From Pseudomonas helleri (GTDB taxonomy: Bacteria; Pseudomonadota; Gammaproteobacteria; Pseudomonadales; Pseudomonadaceae): DNA of 64,000 nt. Shown piece by piece: positions 44,916-54,314 of this stretch (its first letter is position 1; every line of letters starts with the position of its first letter). The stretch spans positions 62,001 to 126,000 of the forward strand of contig NZ_WIWC01000007.1 of NCBI RefSeq assembly GCF_009600315.1, read 5' to 3'. Below the pieces are notes generated by a model. It was not told where the DNA came from. It ran no database searches and worked only from the letters and a program-made list of their open reading frames with translations. The translations under genes were made by a program, and so were the position numbers.

Positions 44916-47900
44916 ACACATCCACCAGCAGCTCAATGAACAACTGCGAGATGCATTACTCGCGTTTTACCTCACCTACGCGCTGGTTCAAGACAACAAC
45001 CTGCAAGGCAAATACGAGATCCACTCGCCTGATGATCTTTACGCCTACTGGCTTCTGGATGTACAAGTCAGTCAAGCGGTTCCAACCACTCGCGTCGCCA
45101 GTGCCATTACCAGTCTGCAACACTATATCAACGCAATTTCATCCGGGCTTGAACCCGGCTATGAAATCTTGGGTATGTCATCTGCTCAACACAGCACTTG
45201 GCGGGACAATTTGTATGCCTATTCGATATGGCGAACAGCTCAACAAGTGCGTCATTTTCCGGCTCATTACTTGGACCCGATGCTGCGCAGTCAAAAAACC
45301 GAAAATTTCCATAAACTCGAAAACGACCTGAATCAATGTCGTTTACATCCTGACAGTGTGCGCCCTGCTGTTCAACGGTATTTAACCGCGTTTGAAGAAA
45401 TTGCAACCCTTACGACGTTAAGTGGTTACATCGACGGCGCCCCCAACAACTTTGCCAATAGCACGTATTACTTTATTGCTAAGTCCAATATCGACAGTAC
45501 GCATTTCTGGCGTTCGCTGGATATGTCCAAGCGAACTGAAGTTTTTGTGACCGACGGTGCTCAACTCTACAAACAAGATATCCCGCAACCCGGCGCTTGG
45601 TCGGAATGGAAAAAAATCCCTATTCCAGCATCGGAATTCATTCCGGCTCATAGTATTAGGCTTGTGCGTTTGAATAATCGCTTGTTAGTGATCTGGGCTG
45701 AATGCGTGTCTCCCTCGGCCACTCACAACAGCGCCGAGTACAGTTGGGCTGAGCCAGGGGAGTCTGAAAAAAGTTATAAACTCCGCTTGAAAGACTATCT
45801 TAAAAGCCGCTTTGTACAGTTTCGCTTGTGCTTTTCTTATCTGAAATACGATGGCAGTTGGAGTGGGCCGCAAGTGTGCAGTGATGAATACTGCGTCATG
45901 AAGGAACTTAACAAACTCGACAAGGATGCCATTAAATCAGCCACTGATACTATTGCAGTGCTGGATTCGACCACACAACCCCCTTCACTGTTTATCGGCC
46001 TCAATGCCTATGCTCGACCCTCATCCCAAAAAGAGAATGACTACACCGGAAGTGATTTTTTTCAGGCCGTCAGAATCCATCATGACTTCAGCGTTAAGCG
46101 TCTAATCTCAAGGGGTACATTAGTTGACCTGGCGTTCAATGCGGAAAATGAAAAGCTGGCGCAAGGCTATTTGGCTTTATTCGTGTACAACAACAAGAAC
46201 ACTTTCAACTTTCATGCTCCCGCGAGCGAATCGATACTTATCAACGAGGTCGTAGCCAGCTCCCCCAATTCAGAGCAATCCAATTGGAACTTCGAAAATA
46301 AACAAGGGTTTATCCGCACCTTGCGCGCAGGTAGAGATATTGTTTACAACGCCACCTCCAGCGTATTAGAAGTCACCTCAACGCTGGACGAACAGCTCGT
46401 AGGGCATCGAAGCATTGCATTCAAAGCGAGTAATAATAATTCTGAATTAACCTTGGAGTTATGCTTGCAATGGCCCACAAATGGTGACGATGGAAAATCA
46501 GAGTTAGCGAATGGCTCCTTGTTGAGATTAACGTCCAGCAGCGGATTGCCCTGCAACTGGACATCCCTTGCCATTACCTGTCGCAAGACCGGACTTAGCT
46601 ATTCAAGCTTGATTTTTGATAACGATTCCGCAACAGATACAAGCGTGCAGCCCATCGATTTAAAGCCCGTAGGCCGAGGCTGGGAAGTCCAGCTAAAAGG
46701 CAAATACATCGAGTACGATGCCTTTAATTTTATATTCGAAAACAGCAATACCGATTACCGTATTACTGTCCACTTTCATGTGCAGCAAAGCGACCCTGCA
46801 GATCACCGTTCCAATTGGGTTTTCGAGGACGCAAGTGCCACGCTATATGCACGTCACTACAAGCCCGTCGTTATCATCCCGCGCAATGATGCGCAAACCC
46901 ATCCTTCCAATATCCACCGTGGTAACAGCTATATCGTAGGTGAGCCTAAAACCTCGCGCCGCGAACTCAATGGCACATCATTAAGTTTGCCCCCCGATAT
47001 TCCATTTATTGCGCACATCCAACTTAACCCGAAAACCTTGCGGCCTTTAGAGGAGCAAACCCAAGGGGCGACTGATCAACCCCGGCCCATCACGATCATT
47101 CACGGAGTGCTGATTTTCGATACGGACACCCACCACAATGACCGAGTTATTCGAGGATATGCCCTGAAAGCTTCGGATGTGACGTTGCCAGCCAAAAATG
47201 GAACAACATTTACACCCATTTCGCCCAAAATCACCCGCCGGTTCGATAGTCCTGACGGAAAAGTAGAATTCATTGATTTCAGCGACTCTACGATTAATCA
47301 CAGCGACAACCCTGTTTTACAAACGCCTCGGGCGCCTATTCGTATGAATACTGGCATTAGCCGTCAACTAATTGATGCCGCAAATATCAGTCTCGACCAC
47401 CTTTTTACAACAAGCGCCAGCCAATGGCGCGAACCTGCAATAGAAGCAAACGCTGAACCCGGTTCACTGGATTTTCATGGCGCGCATGGCATCTATTTTT
47501 GGGAGTTGTTTCTTTACCTGCCCTGGCTTGTTGCCAGTCGCTTGAATACAGAACGCCGTTACGCCGAAGCTCAATCCTGGCTTAACTATATTTTTGATCC
47601 GCAGAGTAATAACACTGAGTTACAGCATCCTGCAGTGCATTGGAAGCTGCCTGCGTTGATAGACGATATCGGTCACGTGAGTTATGCGCAGAACCAACAG
47701 GATGACCCGAACCTGATCGCTCTTAGCGCCCCGGTCTACTTCCGTCAAGCGTTATTTATGCTGTATCTGGACATTCAGTTCAACCGTGGCGATGCCGCCT
47801 ACCGTCAGGCAAGTCCTGACAGTCTGGTAGAAGCCAAATTCTGGTTTCTACGTGTCAAAAACCTGCTGGGCCCTCGGCCGAACATGACGCGTTCCGACCC

Positions 47901-49740
47901 GTGGCAACCTATTACGCTAAAGGAACTGGGCGCATCGACATCAAGTGAGCTGCGTCGGCTGGAAAAACGTTTGGGCCGAGACAATGAATTCAGTAGCCTT
48001 TTGCATCGAGTCCCTGACACTGACACTCAAACTGCTCTAGCACGAGACTCTTCTACCCTGTACCTCCCGCTAAATCCTGATTTTGTTGCACGTTGGGACA
48101 AACTGCAAAGCCGTCTGCATAACTTGCGCCATCACCTCAGTATCAACGGCAAGCCTCTACAGCATGCCGTATTCTCACCACCCATTTCGCCACACGCCCT
48201 ATTGAGCGGATACGCGCAGAGTAACCGTGTTGGCCAAATTGCCATGCATGTCAGGCAGCAAGCGGATATTGGGTATTATCGTTTCCAGGTGATCTACGCT
48301 CGCGCCTTGACCATGGTCGAAAACGTCATACAACTCGGTAACACGCTACTCCTGTTGTTAGAACGCAAGGAGCAGGCGCAGTACTTGCAACAACAACAAC
48401 TTCACGCGTGGGACCTGGCCAATATTGCAGTCGAACAACAGAAGCAAAGTTTGCTGGTCGACGAATCGAACCATCGCACGCTGCTTGCCGGTCGCAAGGT
48501 GATTGAGGGTCGGTTGAACTACTTTGAAAAACAACTCAAGGAAGGAATCTCTTCGCCAGAGGATCGTGCCAGTCAGCAGTATCTGGAAGCTGCGAAATGG
48601 GATATTGCCGCTGCAAGCGCTCAGGCCAGCGCAGGGCTAGCAATGCTGTTACCCAATATTTTCGGAACCTCCAACGGCGGGATGCGCTTTGAAGGAGCAT
48701 TTCATGCCATTCAAGCGGGTGCCCAAGGGGTGGCAAACGAAAAACGCTCCAGCGCCCAACATCTGGATCGAACTGAACTGTTTAATCGTCGCGCTCAAGA
48801 ATGGGCCCAAGCCTTGGATCAATGCCGGCTGGAAATCAACCAGCTCGACATGCAGCTGCAAGCCCACGAGCAACAATCGGTCACGCTACGCCTGCAACTG
48901 CGGCAGAACGAATCAGTGATGGAACATGCCCGACTGAGCTATGAAATGCTCAATAAACGTTTTTCCAGCGCCGAACTATACCAGTGGCTCAACACTCAAT
49001 TGGCTGCTTTCTTCTATCAAGCATACGACGCGGCCCATGCACTGTGCCTGACCGCACAGGCATGTTGGCAATTTGAGCGGGCAGATTGGAGCAGCTCCTT
49101 CATCACAAGCAACAGCTGGAATAATCAGTTCAAGGGGATGACTGCGGGCGAATCGCTAAAACTCGATTTACAACGCATGGATGCAGCTTATCTCCAGCGT
49201 AACCAGCGTGAACTGGAGATCACCAAAACCGTATCTCTGCGCCTGTTACATGGCAAGGACACGAGCACCTCTCTGAACAAGGAGTGGACAGAACTCAAGC
49301 AGCGGATGGTCTTGGATGGAACAGTCGAATTTGCGTTGACCAAAGCGTTATTCGATGCAGATTATCCCGGCCATTACCTGCGAAGGATCAAAAGTGTCAG
49401 CGTATCTCTGCCGGCCACACTCGGTCCTTATGAGGATATTCGAGCGACACTGACCCAGCTTCACAACCAGACCCAGCTATCTGAAGTCCCTGGCGATACC
49501 CGTGACAATTTGCGGGTCAGAGAGCAGGTTGCACTCTCTACAGGTGTCAACGACAGCGGACTGTTCACCCTTAACTTCGACACTGATGAACGTTACCTGC
49601 CTTTTGAATTCACCGGGGTGGTATCCCGTTGGCGCTTGGCCTTTCCAAATCCCGCGGCACAACACGCAATGCTCGACTCCCTCAGCGACATCATTATTCA
49701 TGTGCGCTACACCGCAAGAAGCGCTGGAGGCCTGGGATGA
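44908..49740 (+). CDS. Tc toxin A-component C-terminal subunit (TccB-like)
   Basis: A 1610-residue protein, near the size I recall for TccB. I start it at ATG 44908, six bases after AAGGA; it overlaps the previous gene by eight bases. The N-terminus (LRDALLAFYLTYALVQDNNLQGKYEIHSPDDLYAYWLLDVQ) is the alpha-helical part. The middle holds the neuraminidase-like and receptor-binding region (KSNIDSTHFWRSLDM, WSEWKKIPIPASEFIPAHSIRLVRLNNRLLVIWAE). The C-terminal third is the pore-forming and TcB-binding region (KWDIAAASAQASAGLAMLLPNIFG, then SAELYQWLNTQLAAFFYQAYDAA). Together with the preceding subunit it should assemble the pentameric injection channel. It is followed by the B component with an ATGA overlap. 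Confidence 0.93.
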   Translation: MSEHIHQQLNEQLRDALLAFYLTYALVQDNNLQGKYEIHSPDDLYAYWLLDVQVSQAVPTTRVASAITSLQHYINAISSGLEPGYEILGMSSAQHSTWRDNLYAYSIWRTAQQVRHFPAHYLDPMLRSQKTENFHKLENDLNQCRLHPDSVRPAVQRYLTAFEEIATLTTLSGYIDGAPNNFANSTYYFIAKSNIDSTHFWRSLDMSKRTEVFVTDGAQLYKQDIPQPGAWSEWKKIPIPASEFIPAHSIRLVRLNNRLLVIWAECVSPSATHNSAEYSWAEPGESEKSYKLRLKDYLKSRFVQFRLCFSYLKYDGSWSGPQVCSDEYCVMKELNKLDKDAIKSATDTIAVLDSTTQPPSLFIGLNAYARPSSQKENDYTGSDFFQAVRIHHDFSVKRLISRGTLVDLAFNAENEKLAQGYLALFVYNNKNTFNFHAPASESILINEVVASSPNSEQSNWNFENKQGFIRTLRAGRDIVYNATSSVLEVTSTLDEQLVGHRSIAFKASNNNSELTLELCLQWPTNGDDGKSELANGSLLRLTSSSGLPCNWTSLAITCRKTGLSYSSLIFDNDSATDTSVQPIDLKPVGRGWEVQLKGKYIEYDAFNFIFENSNTDYRITVHFHVQQSDPADHRSNWVFEDASATLYARHYKPVVIIPRNDAQTHPSNIHRGNSYIVGEPKTSRRELNGTSLSLPPDIPFIAHIQLNPKTLRPLEEQTQGATDQPRPITIIHGVLIFDTDTHHNDRVIRGYALKASDVTLPAKNGTTFTPISPKITRRFDSPDGKVEFIDFSDSTINHSDNPVLQTPRAPIRMNTGISRQLIDAANISLDHLFTTSASQWREPAIEANAEPGSLDFHGAHGIYFWELFLYLPWLVASRLNTERRYAEAQSWLNYIFDPQSNNTELQHPAVHWKLPALIDDIGHVSYAQNQQDDPNLIALSAPVYFRQALFMLYLDIQFNRGDAAYRQASPDSLVEAKFWFLRVKNLLGPRPNMTRSDPWQPITLKELGASTSSELRRLEKRLGRDNEFSSLLHRVPDTDTQTALARDSSTLYLPLNPDFVARWDKLQSRLHNLRHHLSINGKPLQHAVFSPPISPHALLSGYAQSNRVGQIAMHVRQQADIGYYRFQVIYARALTMVENVIQLGNTLLLLLERKEQAQYLQQQQLHAWDLANIAVEQQKQSLLVDESNHRTLLAGRKVIEGRLNYFEKQLKEGISSPEDRASQQYLEAAKWDIAAASAQASAGLAMLLPNIFGTSNGGMRFEGAFHAIQAGAQGVANEKRSSAQHLDRTELFNRRAQEWAQALDQCRLEINQLDMQLQAHEQQSVTLRLQLRQNESVMEHARLSYEMLNKRFSSAELYQWLNTQLAAFFYQAYDAAHALCLTAQACWQFERADWSSSFITSNSWNNQFKGMTAGESLKLDLQRMDAAYLQRNQRELEITKTVSLRLLHGKDTSTSLNKEWTELKQRMVLDGTVEFALTKALFDADYPGHYLRRIKSVSVSLPATLGPYEDIRATLTQLHNQTQLSEVPGDTRDNLRVREQVALSTGVNDSGLFTLNFDTDERYLPFEFTGVVSRWRLAFPNPAAQHAMLDSLSDIIIHVRYTARSAGGLG

Positions 49741-52700
49741 GCACACAATCTGCCACTAATGGCGATGTCGTCACACCGTCTCTGCCAAAGGGGGGCGGTG
49801 CCATACACAGTATAGGTACGGGATGGGGCGCGGTCGGTATGACTGGCGGCGCGTCATTTCAGGTTCCGTTACCTTTCTCGCCTGGGCGCGGTTTCACTGC
49901 GCCAATGAGCTTGAGCTACCACAGTGAACTGGGCAACAGCCCGTTCGGTATGGGCTGGGATGCTTCAGCAGGTGCTATCAGTCGCAATACTTTAAAGGGG
50001 GTTCCTGCCTATAACCATGAAGACGTGTTTATTGGCCCTTCAGGATCAGAACTTATTCCCGAACGTACTCTAACTAAAACCTTGTTAACCCGTGTTGCCA
50101 GTCATTACAACGGTCTGCAACTAGATTCTTCCTACACGGTGGTGCGTTATTTGCCGCGAAATGAAAACACGTTCGACCGTATCGAGCACTGGTCATCGCC
50201 GGCTGATAAGGCCGGCTTCTGGCTTGTCCAGGGGGCAGACGACAACATTCATCTGTATGGCAAAACGCTCGCAGCACGCATCGTCGACTCGCAAACGCCC
50301 ACGCATGTTGCCCAGTGGTTGCTGGAGGAAAGCCTGAGCCCGCACGGCGAGCAGATTTATTATCAATACAAGGCTGACACTAACGACAATACCCCGCGCG
50401 ATTTCAGCGCCCAACGCTATTTGACGCGTATCTGTTACGGCAATATCACCGCCAGGTCCCAGTTGATGCTTTGGACGGCGCAAACGCCAGCGCCCCAGCA
50501 ATGGCATTTTGAGCTGGTATTTGATTATGGCGAGCGCACCCGTTCGATGACTCAAGCGCCCACCTACCTTGAGCAAACCCCGTGGCTTGAGCGCAGTGAC
50601 CCCTACTTCAGCTATGCCTATGGATTCGAACTGGGAAGCCGACGTCTTTGCCAACAAGTCTTGATGTTTCACTATTTTCCTGAAGAAGCCGAAATGGGCC
50701 GCGAGCCCGTTCTGACACGCAGGTTGTTGTTCGAGTACGCATCCACCCACACTCAGGTAAACCAGTTGCACTGCGTGCATCACCAGGCATGCGAGGCGAG
50801 CGGAGCAATCAGCCACTGGCCCCCGCTGGAGTTGACCTATAGCGATTTTGCGTTGACGGTCACCCCGACTGACTGGCGACCTTTTGACGCGTTGCAAGGC
50901 CCCATTAATAGCCAGGGTTATCAACTGGTTGACTTGTACCGCGACGGCCTGCCCGGAGTGCTCTATCGTAACGATAAAAGCTGGTACTACCGCGAGCCGC
51001 TCAGGGCCGAACCTGCGCAAGACGCCAATCACGTGGTTTACGGTGCGTTACAAATGCTTGAACGCATCCCCTTTGCGGATCAAACGCGCCCGTTTCAACA
51101 ATCTCTGGCAGATCTAAATGGTGATGGGCAGTTGGAGTGGATCATTGCTCAACCGGGTATGAGTGGTTTTTTTACTCTGGACAGTAACCGCCAATGGTCA
51201 AACTTCGCGCCCTTTACGGCGCTGCCACAGGAGTTCTTTCACCCCCAGGGGCAACTGGCGGATTTGATGGGTAACGGCGTGTATGACCTGGCTCTGATCG
51301 GAAGTAACAGCGTGCGCCTCTACATCAATCAAGGCCCACAGGGGTTTGCTTCAGGCACTGATATTGATCATCAACCTGACGATGACCACTTACCGCTGCC
51401 CGGCAATGGCACCACTGAACTGCTGGCATTCAGCGACGTGCTTGGCAGCGGCCAGCAGCACTTGATCCGCATTCGTCACAACGAAGTCAAATGTTGGCCA
51501 AATCTGGGGCGTGGCCGATTTGGTAAAGGCTTTGTTTTCGCCACATTGCCCTTTACCTACGCCGAATTTGAAGCATCGCGGGTCTTACTGGGCGATCTGG
51601 ATGGCTCGGGGGCCAGCGACTTGCTTTATGTGGAATCTGATCAGGTGCTGATTTTCATGAATCGCTCTGGCAATGGGCTGCAAAGCACACCTGCTTCGCT
51701 ACCCTGGCCCAAGGGGGTCAGGCATGATCGTTTCTCTCATGCCAGCGTCTCGGATCTGCAAGGCTTGGGGTGCTCCAGTTTGATCCTGACAGTCAATCAT
51801 CCAGAACCACGTCACTGGCGCTACGATTTTGTCAGTCAAAAACCCTACTTGTTAATCAGCACCGATAACAATATGGGCGCTGTCGGTCATATTGATTACA
51901 GCAGCAGCGCACAGCAGTGGCTGGACGAAAAAAACAAGCGCCTTCGCGATGGGAAATCGTCCATCAGCGGTTTGCCATTTGCACTGCACCTTGTCACACG
52001 CCAGCAACAGCACGATCAGATCAGCGGCAATCAACTGACTCAACGCTTCACTTATAGGGAAGGTTATTACGACGGCCTTGAACGCAAATTTCAAGGATAT
52101 GGGCTGTTGGTGACCACCGACACCGAGCAATCAACCCTAACGGGGAGCACTGATGGGCACACGGCTGCGCTGCTGCGAAAAACCTGGTTTCACACCGGCA
52201 AATCACTCGACATGCCCCGCGAAGATTACTGGGCTGGCGATGAGCGTGCCCAGCCTCTGGGCAATACTGTGCTCACCCGCCTGGAGGCTGGCAAACTACA
52301 CGACACCTTAATAACCACTCCGTCCCCTGGTGACTTGCGTGAAGCAGCGCTTGCCCTTAGCGGTTTAACCTTACGGGAAGAAGTATTCGCCGCCGATGAG
52401 ACCGAGGCTACATCTGTGCCTTACACCGTCAGCGAGCACCGCTATCAACTGCGCCAGTTACAGCCGCCCGCCTCCCAACTGGTTTTACCCTTGGAGTCGA
52501 AAACCTATCGTTATGAACGCGAGCGAACAGATCCTGCCTGCCAACACACAATCAATCTTCGACGGGATCACTATGGCGCTCTGGTTCACGGTTTAATCAT
52601 TGACTACGCCCGCCGCTCAAGCCCCACAGACCTGCCCCCTTTCACCGAGACTCACCAACAAAACTGGTGGCGCGATACCCACGATCCGGCTCAACAGGCG

Positions 52701-54227
52701 TACTACATCAGCGAAGTTCTGGCGCAACCTATCCATCTGGACGGCAATCAGCGCTGGCGGCTGAACCTGCCTTATCGACAGCGCAGCAATGCGCTGGTAA
52801 TGGAGAAAGACAGCCTCGAACCTGCGCAAATCAGCTACGAGCACTTGATCAGCAGTGGGCCAGGAAATCCGTTGGACCTGCACGTCCCTCGAACGTTGGC
52901 CAGCATGACAGTTCAGTACTACATCCTCGCAATGAGCGACTCAGCGCTGGCACAAGGACAAGCCAGCTTTGAAGCATTACCGGCCTATCGTGAATGCGCT
53001 GAACTGGACGCGACGGCGCTGTCAGCATACGACGATCTCCCCACCTTGGCAGGTGCCCCCCCTTTTGATTTGACCCGCACCCTTCGCCAGGAACACTACC
53101 ATCTCATGTCAGTGTTTCTGCCCACTCCTGGCGCAGATGACACGCAGAGCGGTGCGTTAACGCCACTATGGTCACTCAAGCAAGGTTTTGCCCGTTACGG
53201 CAGTGAGCAGAACTTCTACCGAGCCACATTGTTGCATCCTTCGGAAAGTCACTCCTTCACAGCACTTACCTATGATAGCTATCACTGCCATATCGCTTCA
53301 GTGACTTCAGTAGATGGTTGCCAAACCCAGGCCGTGTATGACTACAGATTATTGCTGCCCATCAAGATTATCGATCCTCAGGGCAGCATTCAGCAGGCGC
53401 TATATGACGCATTCGGGCAGCTGCAGGCGACCAGCATTTACGGGCATGAACGCGGTAAGCCCACGGGGTTCGCCCCTCTTACGCAGTACAGGCGTCCTGC
53501 TGATGACAGCCCGCCAGCAGCTATCCAGGCTCCTGAAGCAGCGCTGTTAAATGCAGCCAGCGCTTGTTTCTATTCCCCCTTTAGCTGGATGGGGCAAATT
53601 CCTGTATCCCCTCAACGTGCGCAATGGATAGCAGAGGGCTATTTAACCCCTGAGGGACATATCCGAGCCAGCGGGCGCACACGTGTGGCCACACTGGACT
53701 TAATGCAGCCCGATAACCGTTTGTTCAGCGAGCAGATCCGCCTCGCGCGTCGAGAGCCGGTTTACAGTGCTGTATTACAGGCAGATACCTACACCACCAG
53801 CGACCCGGATATTACCCGACACATCCATATCAACCTGACGTGTAGCGATGGTTTTGGCCGAGTTTTACAAACCAAACAAAAAACCTCCGCAGGAATGGCC
53901 TACGTGGTCGACTCATCGGGACGACTGAGTCAGGACAGCCAAGCGAAGCCCCTGAGTCAACACAGCGAAAAACGATGGCGCGTCAGCGGCCGGGTTGAAT
54001 ACAACAACAAAGGCCTGGCTATACGTAGCTACCGACCTTACTTCGCAGATCAGTACGGATACATCGAAGACGATGCATTACGAAAAAACGGACTCAGCGA
54101 TCAATTGTTTTATGACCCGCTCGGACGCCTGACGAGCAAAATTAACGCCAAGGGTGATTTAAGTCGTCAGACTTATCACACTTGGTACACCGTCAGTGAA
54201 GATGAAAACGATACCTTTGAGGAATAA
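49737..54227 (+). CDS. Tc toxin B component (TcdB/TcaC-like)
   Basis: A 1496-residue protein, the family size. ATG 49737 overlaps the preceding stop as ATGA, so it is translationally coupled. It opens with the SpvB-type domain: SLPKGGGAIHSIGTGWGAVG, ASFQVPLPFSPGRGFTAPMS, ELGNSPFGMGWDAS. FG-GAP-like beta-propeller repeats follow (DLNGDGQLEW, DLMGNGVYDLALIG, GDLDGSGASDLLYV), then the TcdB middle regions and the start of the RHS shell near the end (YDPLGRLTSKINAKGDLSRQ). Established knowledge: the B component forms a cocoon with the C component that holds the toxic domain and docks on the A channel. A hairpin at 54257-54283 follows. Confidence 0.95.
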   Translation: MSTQSATNGDVVTPSLPKGGGAIHSIGTGWGAVGMTGGASFQVPLPFSPGRGFTAPMSLSYHSELGNSPFGMGWDASAGAISRNTLKGVPAYNHEDVFIGPSGSELIPERTLTKTLLTRVASHYNGLQLDSSYTVVRYLPRNENTFDRIEHWSSPADKAGFWLVQGADDNIHLYGKTLAARIVDSQTPTHVAQWLLEESLSPHGEQIYYQYKADTNDNTPRDFSAQRYLTRICYGNITARSQLMLWTAQTPAPQQWHFELVFDYGERTRSMTQAPTYLEQTPWLERSDPYFSYAYGFELGSRRLCQQVLMFHYFPEEAEMGREPVLTRRLLFEYASTHTQVNQLHCVHHQACEASGAISHWPPLELTYSDFALTVTPTDWRPFDALQGPINSQGYQLVDLYRDGLPGVLYRNDKSWYYREPLRAEPAQDANHVVYGALQMLERIPFADQTRPFQQSLADLNGDGQLEWIIAQPGMSGFFTLDSNRQWSNFAPFTALPQEFFHPQGQLADLMGNGVYDLALIGSNSVRLYINQGPQGFASGTDIDHQPDDDHLPLPGNGTTELLAFSDVLGSGQQHLIRIRHNEVKCWPNLGRGRFGKGFVFATLPFTYAEFEASRVLLGDLDGSGASDLLYVESDQVLIFMNRSGNGLQSTPASLPWPKGVRHDRFSHASVSDLQGLGCSSLILTVNHPEPRHWRYDFVSQKPYLLISTDNNMGAVGHIDYSSSAQQWLDEKNKRLRDGKSSISGLPFALHLVTRQQQHDQISGNQLTQRFTYREGYYDGLERKFQGYGLLVTTDTEQSTLTGSTDGHTAALLRKTWFHTGKSLDMPREDYWAGDERAQPLGNTVLTRLEAGKLHDTLITTPSPGDLREAALALSGLTLREEVFAADETEATSVPYTVSEHRYQLRQLQPPASQLVLPLESKTYRYERERTDPACQHTINLRRDHYGALVHGLIIDYARRSSPTDLPPFTETHQQNWWRDTHDPAQQAYYISEVLAQPIHLDGNQRWRLNLPYRQRSNALVMEKDSLEPAQISYEHLISSGPGNPLDLHVPRTLASMTVQYYILAMSDSALAQGQASFEALPAYRECAELDATALSAYDDLPTLAGAPPFDLTRTLRQEHYHLMSVFLPTPGADDTQSGALTPLWSLKQGFARYGSEQNFYRATLLHPSESHSFTALTYDSYHCHIASVTSVDGCQTQAVYDYRLLLPIKIIDPQGSIQQALYDAFGQLQATSIYGHERGKPTGFAPLTQYRRPADDSPPAAIQAPEAALLNAASACFYSPFSWMGQIPVSPQRAQWIAEGYLTPEGHIRASGRTRVATLDLMQPDNRLFSEQIRLARREPVYSAVLQADTYTTSDPDITRHIHINLTCSDGFGRVLQTKQKTSAGMAYVVDSSGRLSQDSQAKPLSQHSEKRWRVSGRVEYNNKGLAIRSYRPYFADQYGYIEDDALRKNGLSDQLFYDPLGRLTSKINAKGDLSRQTYHTWYTVSEDENDTFEE

Positions 54228-54256
54228 GCAGTACGCTTGCACGTAACAGAAGCTGA

Positions 54257-54283
54257 GCGAGCCTGCATCTATAGCAGGCTCGC
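54257..54283. terminator. Hairpin between convergent B and C component genes
   Basis: GCGAGCCTGC (54257-54266) and GCAGGCTCGC (54274-54283) form a perfect 10-bp stem with a seven-base loop. No T-run on either side. It lies between two convergent genes, so it may act as a terminator for both or be a stray repeat. Confidence 0.55.
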
Positions 54284-54314
54284 ACTGCTCCGGGGCAACG
54301 GGCGCAAATTGCTC

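Noticed and set aside
50193..51032. 279-codon open frame on the minus strand
   Set aside because: Antisense shadow of the Tc B component gene; no family pattern.
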